Shown in pieces: positions 57,111-64,000 of a stretch of DNA of 64,000 bases. Each line of letters opens with the position of its first letter. Within the stretch, counting starts at the first letter, position 1. A model generated the notes under the pieces. It was not told the DNA's origin. It did not search any database and saw only the letters and a program-made list of their open reading frames with translations. The stretch lies in NCBI RefSeq assembly GCF_963924245.1, contig NC_086287.1, positions 27,881,950 through 27,945,949 of the forward strand, written 5' to 3'. Source of the DNA: Chroicocephalus ridibundus (lineage: Eukaryota; Chordata; Aves; Charadriiformes; Laridae). Both the position numbers and the translations under genes were made by a program.

Positions 57111-59643
57111 GAGCAAGGTATAAACAAACATGAACAGCTAAACATAAAACCTAAATAATCATAAAGAAGTATTGCTCCTGTGACTTATATTTCAGAAATT
57201 GCTTTCTGGATTGCCTTGGGGTGTGGGGAAAATTACGTGTTGCAAGCAATACTGCTGTTCCTCAGCAGATCCTTCAGCTGGTGTCAGAGTGAAGTTGGGC
57301 TGGTAGTGTGCTTTTGTTCTCACAGGACAGCTACTTGGTCCTGTCTGTATAGCTAGTCTATTTAACTATGATACTCTAGACAGAACTTAAGTTGCTTTCA
57401 GTAGAAATTCAGCCTCTGTAAAAGTTCTGTGTGGAAAAATACTGTGGTGGCGTTGTGAGGTTGGAGTTAGTGCGCGCTTCTGGATCCCTTCATGAGCCCA
57501 GTCTCTCACTGTAGCATTGTTATATAAGACCTGGAGATAAGTGTAATGTGACTGTGGAGTTGTTGTTCCTAAGCAATCCTTTGCATATGAAATAACTTTG
57601 TGTTCAGTCAATCTAACAGATTTTTGGGTATGTAGGCACAGGCTCTCACTTTCTCACTATTTTTTTAAGGGTAAAACAGGGTTCATGGATAACTTTCTAT
57701 CAGCTCTACCAGACCAGGCATTATCTTGAATTCAAGTGGCTTGTGTGTTTCTGACAGCCATTCACAGGAGGCAATGTCCTGGTTTGCGTTTGTTTGTTGT
57801 TTTTTGCTTTGCATTGGACAGGATCCATTTTCCACCAAAGACGTCAAATCCTCCTGCTTCTGTTTAGGTGGATTTCCTATGAAGTCACACTGAACACAAA
57901 TGGAGAACGTAGGATCTTTTGTTCTTCATTGTGCAAACTTTAGAGACAGTTTCTATTTCTGCAGTGTCTGACTTGGATGTGGTACACCATTGTAGTTAAT
58001 ACTGGAAAAAAAAATTGAAAGTGTATTACCAGCTAAATGTAATTCTAGTAGTTATTAAGGAATCTGATGGTACCAGCAACCAGCAGTCTTTAAGACTTTC
58101 CTGAGTCTTAAAAAAGCAGGTTTCTGTAATATACATTTTGGGTATGCGGAGAAATGGCAAGAGACTATATTACACTTTCCCATCTCTTGAAGCTGAGTTC
58201 TTGGAATAAATTACAAGTTGTTGGCGTTATGTCCGAGGATGTGGTTCTCTTTTACATGGTTAACTCAAATAGATTATTTATGCAGTATGGATCTACTATT
58301 TGGTGATTTTTCTATCTTTAAAATATGGGGACTGCTGACAATAAACAAAGTGAGGAATTCATTTTAGTTTGTATGCTGTCTTACATAAAATAAAAGCCTA
58401 TGTAAATGGGAATTGTGGTTAGCTTTCTAAATAGAAAAGCTATATAGATTTTTCAGGTTGGGTGTGTGTGTTTGTTTTTTTTTTTTTACCATGCTAACTT
58501 ATTAGTAATTCAGACTTTTGCAAAGCAATACTTGCGTCGTGACAGTTTTTGTACATTAGGCTTAAATAAAACACTGGTATGCAAAGTCTGTTTCACAGCC
58601 GTCCTTGAACATTGTTTATAACCAGAAGTTTTTTGGCAGCCCAGGTGTTTCCAGGTTTTGAGAGAAGAATCAGTCTGGCACAACTTTTTGCAGAGGTGGG
58701 CCTAAGGGGAGCTATGTCCTGCTGAATAATCCTTCCCTCTTCTCTATGTACTGCTTGTCCAGACTTCAAAGACCGCTTGAGGTCAGCAAATCATTTCCCT
58801 TAATTATCACACAGGGAGTCTGAGATGCTAATGGCTCCGTATCCCTGTTGTGTGTCGCTTTCTTATCTTATACAGAGGGAAAGGGCAGCTTTTAAAATCA
58901 GAGGGGGGGAGAAAGCACTGTAGCTTAAGTGTTAAACCTTGTGAAGGTTACTGCTACAAACCCAGTCGGTCTTAAGATCTCTTTTAAAGGCTGACAAATG
59001 TAAACACGTGCATTTTGCTGAATTGCTCACAGCCAGATTAGGCTGTTGGTATCCCTTTAGCTGTGAACTCCTGAGGACTGCATGGTGCCTTATAGAACAA
59101 AGAAATGGTCTGATGAAAAAGCTCTAGGTTCAGAGGGCCAATAATCTCTTCAGCAACCTGAGAGTGAACGTGTGGGAGGGGGGTACTGTTATGGGCAATG
59201 CATCAACTGATGGACTGCACAGAAGGGCACAAAAATGCACACACTTCAGTGACAAATAAGTGGCATGTCTCAAATGCCAGACGTGCACAGGAATTATCCT
59301 GGTATTAAGACAGCTGAAATGTTTCCATATTAAATTACAAATAATCCTGTCTTTTGGATGTACCAGAGTGTTGCGTGTTGTTCCTATTGTGGAGCAATAC
59401 TTTAAACAAGAGAGATTTGAAAGAATACATTGACTATTTCCAAGGACGAGCTATTGGCTGTATTTTTATCACAATGCTGAAAATACCTAGTATTTTCTTT
59501 AAATGCTAGTTAGTGTTCCCATGATGTTGCGTACCAGTGGAGCCTTTAAAAAAATCTGTATTCCCCAAAACTGTACTGAAGTTCACCTTACAAAGCTCAG
59601 CAAAATTGACTGTTGGTACCTTGTGTGGCTTTTGTAGTTTGGC

Positions 59644-59657
59644 GGGGGGGGGGGGGG
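59644..59657 (+). repeat. G14 homopolymer
   Basis: Fourteen guanines preceded by ggc and followed by tgtcccc. It is the longest G-run in the window and lies on the SPTLC2 sense strand. It is a likely site of length error in assembly as well as real variation. Confidence 0.8.
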
Positions 59658-62600
59658 TGTCCCCTCTTGCTTCATTTGATTACACCTCAATGCAGATACC
59701 AGTCCATCTCCATGGGAAGAGGGACTAAAGGGTTTCAATTAATAAAATAGGTTAATTCAGTTGATGGCTTTAGAAAATTCAGATTAATTAGGAAACTAAA
59801 ATGCAAACTAGAAGGGTCATGGTAAAACTACAGCAAAACTGTTCAGACATACTTGTCTTTAGAGTTGTATTACGTGATTTGATATGGTGTTAATTAGTAA
59901 CTGGTATCACTTCTGAAGTCACTTACTGGAGGAGGAGGTTGATCAAGAGGAAGGTTCTGAACATGCTGCCGTCTAGTTCTGCCCTGGTGTAAGTGCTGAC
60001 TGAATTAGCAGCTGATCATCTGTGCTGTGGTGTAGCCTATGTTCTTTGGCTCCATTTTTCCAAGTACTGTGTGTGAGTTAATATTGGTAGTTCTGAATGT
60101 ATTTTCTTCGCATAAGGACAAATGACTTCAGTTGCCTTTAGCTTGATTGTTTGAATTCACTGGTGTCTGACAATGCAATATGTACTCAGTTTTCACTACT
60201 TTCTCATTAAAGTAGCTTTAATAACAGTGGGAACACTAATGCTTTGTAGATGGTGGAGATCTCAAAAAAGATGACTGTTGTATACTTTGTGTGTAATACA
60301 GCAAAGTTGGTGAGAACAATATTGTACAAAACAAGAACATCAGAAATGATTCATTATCAAAATGAAACTAATCGGCAAGTGTTAGGAAACAAAGGCCTCT
60401 ACCTTGCAAAGGACATTGAACTTTCTCTTGGGTGCACCTTTGTATACTCAGCATGAGATGCCACATACCTGTGTCTGCGGGCTTTGCAAAAGCCTGCAAA
60501 ATCTCCATCGAAGGCAACCGCATAGGTGCAAGAAGTGATCAAACTCAGAGAAGAGCTTTAAGCGTTAGTAAAAATAGAGCTGTATCTCTGTCTCTGTGGA
60601 AGTTTGTTGCTTGTGGTCTCCCTTGTGTTATGTCCCCACTGCATGTACTCATTAAGAAAGAACAACAAAGAGAGATTTTCCAGTGATGTTTATGAAGTTC
60701 TGGTGGGGATGAACCACAATATCCTAAGGTAAGAGCCACCCTTGCTTGTTCATACAGAGGAGGCAACTTGTTCTTTCCCTCTGAACCTTTTTGTTCATGC
60801 ACATAATGTGCTGCTTATGAAAACTGAGAGATCTTGGGATCTTTCACCCTTTTTTTTTTTTTATTAGTTGTGGTCTTCTGGGTGGTAAACCATCAGCTAC
60901 TGGTTCCAGCTCCTGGAGGTGATGAGCAGAAATGTATGTCAGTTGAGATGTGTGCAAAATCTTAACTGCTGTTCAATTGTTGTGGGTTGTTCTGTTTTCT
61001 CTTCTTCTATAATGCTTTGCCTGAATATCTTTTTCTTCTAAGTCTGTAAACCACGTGTAAAATACAATAGAATCTGAGTAGCATCCTTTAGGCAACTTCT
61101 GCACGAAGAAAATAGTGGGTCAGTCAAGAGTAAACTGGGCTAAGCCATCCTTTAATAATATTTGTTACAATCCTGGAACTAAAACTACATGAACATTTCC
61201 ATTTGTTATTACATGTAATTCCTGGAAATGATCACGCTTGGGCTTGCAGCTCACCTTTAATTTCCCAGGCTTGATATTTATTCTAGCTTTTCAAGACGAA
61301 CAAAATGTTCTGCTGTTGTGAATAGAGGATGTGTTTCTTAACCACTTCATTAAATATACTGTTGAAAGAAGGGGAAGCTGAAAGTCAAAATTTGGCTTGG
61401 AAGCAGACTCAGAAAACGCTTTGAGTGTTCAAATAATTACTGCTTTTCATTTGGCAGAGTCTGAAGCTGTAGGGGAAATTTAGTATGTAGTGAAATTTAT
61501 CCAGTCTCTTGCATTGCTCAAAATGAAGGTACCATTTGGTTGTACTGTAACTTGTTTAATTACACTGCAAGGTCCAGTTCTCTGAATTAACCCAGTACAA
61601 CTGGGATCTTTCCAGGTGTCAGAGGAATGCCAGCCTAGTGGTATTTCAATCTGGAAGAGACTGCTTTCATTTCTTTTCTAGCTTCATTTACTGACTAACC
61701 TTTAATTCTTTGTGCTTCACAACCCTTACCTATTAGGTTTCCTCCCAGAATAAATGTTGCTGCTCCTGCTTTTTAGATACAAGAATGCAGAGCCAGAAGC
61801 ATACAGAGCAGTGAAGATTTGCCATAGTTTAGTTAAAAGACCGAGGACATAGGTGGCATTTTAAATGCAGTACAGCTTCTTTCCCTGTAAGACTTGTGAT
61901 GGAAAACATCTATGCAAAAAGCTTTTAAAGAAGATTCAAAATGCCTCTTTATTTTTTCTAATTGTATATCATCAATGTCCTCGTGCTATGTTTTTAACAA
62001 ATGGTCTCCTTTATTTCTATGATTCTAATGAACCCTGGAGCTGCACAGTGGGAGTCTGACAGACTGGAAGTTGCATTAAACAGTGTTGGGTTTTTATTGA
62101 AAACATTGTCCTTGGTTCAAAGGGAAGGTAATTATTCTGCCCTGGAATGATAGCAGCCCCTCCTTTATTGACAGCACACCATCTGGTTGTGATAAATTAC
62201 ATGGCCCTGGCAAGGCTTTAGCTTTTTGGTAGGAATGGGTGACCTAAAGGCTTCACGTCTAGCTTGGTAGAAAATCAGAAACATATATTGTTTATGGAAA
62301 TGACATACTTCCCTGTCATTGGTCACAAAGCGTTTGCTTCTTTACATGTCCGTTAGATGTACCTCTAAAGGAGAATTTCAGAAAGGAGGACAGTGCATGG
62401 GATTTTTCAGGAGCTAATTCTTGCAGCGAGTTCAGTTCCACTAATCTGTTGAGGGAGAGCTTGAAAAAGTGACAATAAAATCTTGAGTATTTTGGGTATT
62501 GGCACCATTTATTGTACTTTACCACCCAAGGACTGTTCCTGTAGTTCTCACCTAGTAATAAGAACAGCGCAGATTATTAAAGGATTTTTCTCAAGGAATT

Positions 62601-63869
62601 ATTGTACTTAAACTTGTTGGTTGCTGTAGCTGCAGGGAGGTAAGTTCCTCTTCTGAAAACTTGCCAAGGAGTCAGTTTGCATCTATAAGTAAAAGTTCAG
62701 AGTGGTGTTAAGTAGTTTGCTAACTAATTGGTCCTCCTGGCAACTACTACTTTTTCTTGCTGTCCCAGCCAAAGTATTACTACTTTTTCTAACCTGCCTA
62801 ATTGTGATACGTTCAGGCTCAGTTCTGTGTTCTGACAAAAAAAAAAAAATCTGAGGGGAGAGGCAGCTTTGGTTCTCATAATATACAAATTATAACTCCA
62901 CTCTAAGACAGGTTTAAATGCTTGTGAGTAGAACATACTGTGGTGTCTGATTTGCTGAGTATGTTGGCTGGCCTCCGCTTCCAGATTTTCTTTTATTTCA
63001 CAACACAATTTTAAATTCTCTTGCCACACATTACTGCTTTTGCTTTAGAAATTTCCTCAATTTATTGGTTTTATTTGCTTTAAAAAAAAAAATAATCACA
63101 GCCACACCACAATGAACCTTATTCTTGCCAAGTTCGTTTGATACCTTTTGTGAGGCTAACTGCTGCAGAGGGAAGTGTGATCAACTAACTCTGCAAAGCG
63201 TTTTAGTCTGTCTTACTGGGGCAGAGGTAGCAGTAATACCACTCATTACTAGTTCTTGCTTTCCTACCACTTCTATTTTTAGAGCTGGAGTCCTTGCAGT
63301 TATATTTGCACAGTGTGGCATGAATAACGTTTATCTTAGATTTAGATGTAAAGGGAAAACACTTTGAACCTGGCTTTGCTATGCTTGTTATTTCTGCGCC
63401 TAGGCAGTTTGGACGTTCATGTGTGGATTGGCCACAGGTTAAAATAACTCTGAAGCCATGTTGAGATGTTACTAAAATCCAGTCAAGTATTTTATGTATA
63501 ATGAGCAAAGTGCCCTGGCAAGTTTGACTCACTCTTTGGCTGCCAGAGTACACAAGAAGCGGATGTGTATTATTCTGGGGTTTGGCAGCTCGAGCCTTCA
63601 CCTTTTGCGGGCAAAACACCTCAGCAGCTTCAAGCCATTTAGGCTAGATGCCTTGTATCTTATTATGTGCAGCATGTTGGTGAGCAGAAGTTGCAAAGTC
63701 CTCATTATTATTAGTCTCTCAAACTAATAGACTTGAAATTTCATCCTCTAGGCAGCTAAAAGTACACAAGGTAGGACTGAATTAATGTGGGTAATTTTAG
63801 CTGTTTTCTGCATCTAGTAAATGATAACTTTTTGATAATTTTAGGATTTATCAGAGGGAAGGAGTTCCT

Positions 63870-64000
63870 GAAAACTGAAACTGTGAGGGTGGTCAAACAC
63901 TGGAACAGGCTGTCGATAGAGGTTATAGAGTCTCCATCTGTGGAGACAATCCAAACCCAACTGGACATAGTTCTGGGCAACCTGCTTGAGCAGGTGGATT
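63870..64000 (+). mobile_element. CR1 LINE 3' fragment cut by the window edge
   Basis: From about 63878 the sequence 'actgtgagggtggtcaaaca' continues with 'ctggaacaggctgtcgatag' and 'ggttatagagtctccatctg', the typical terminal coding region and start of the 3' UTR of CR1, ending at 'gagcaggtggatt' at the window edge. The direction is the same as SPTLC2. The terminal 8-bp repeats, if present, lie outside. Confidence 0.8.

Larger units (their letters stand above)
42528..64000 (+). other. SPTLC2 intron 9 (at least 21.4 kb, runs off the window)
   Basis: Starts with a consensus gtgagt donor. I looked on the + strand for the expected exon 10 to 12 peptides (such as NTRYF, FIIYG, VVVGFP, RFCLSAAH) and found none, so the remaining exons are probably beyond 64000. 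It contains the antisense CR1 copy at 56133-57110, a CR1 tail at the right edge, A20 at 49815-49834, a GATA-type tetranucleotide repeat at 52711-52726, and a G14 run at 59644-59657. Confidence 0.8.

Noticed and set aside
57774..57800. A 'tgtcctggtttgcg' string like the start of some avian retroviral LTRs.
   Set aside because: Only a few bases agree, and no matching 3' LTR end, primer site or coding remnant is nearby.
60250..60686. Two overlapping + strand frames of 68 and 84 codons in intron 9.
   Set aside because: No similarity to SPTLC2 or any known domain, no splice context, chance length.

Overview
The window is vertebrate nuclear DNA, most likely from a bird. It has a split gene with canonical GT-AG introns, a CpG-island promoter, and 3'-terminal fragments of CR1 LINEs, the dominant interspersed repeat of avian genomes. 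I see no bacterial operon, tRNA or rRNA gene, or CRISPR array.

The only protein-coding gene I can support is SPTLC2, the catalytic, PLP-binding long-chain-base subunit 2 of serine palmitoyltransferase. It lies on the + strand. Exons 1-9 fall at 9216-9341, 21787-21981, 30175-30329, 31375-31523, 31857-31981, 36678-36771, 39399-39504, 40344-40563 and 42401-42527. Joined, they read in one frame for 432 codons plus one base, with no stop or frameshift. They cover the N-terminus, the membrane segment, most of the alpha-oxoamine synthase fold and the PLP-lysine motif. The remaining ~130 C-terminal residues (human numbering from memory) are in exons I could not find before the window ends, so intron 9 is at least 21.4 kb.

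Layout: 1-8300 is intergenic upstream DNA with old repeats and no recognised gene. 8335-9720 is the CpG island and promoter. It carries seven inverted CCAAT boxes, six of them spaced by near-integral helical turns, followed by CRE-like, ETS and GC-box motifs and no TATA box. 9342-42400 is the exon and intron body, with a sense-strand CR1 tail in intron 1 and a G-quadruplex motif in intron 8. 42528-64000 is intron 9, with an antisense ~1 kb CR1 fragment that still shows decayed reverse-transcriptase coding sequence, and another CR1 tail at the right edge.

I found no clearly new system. The points most worth following are the phased CCAAT array, an apparent reversal of strand composition at the promoter (suggesting divergent transcription or a replication origin), and alanine at the position of human SPTLC2 Ser384, a reported putative regulatory phosphosite.
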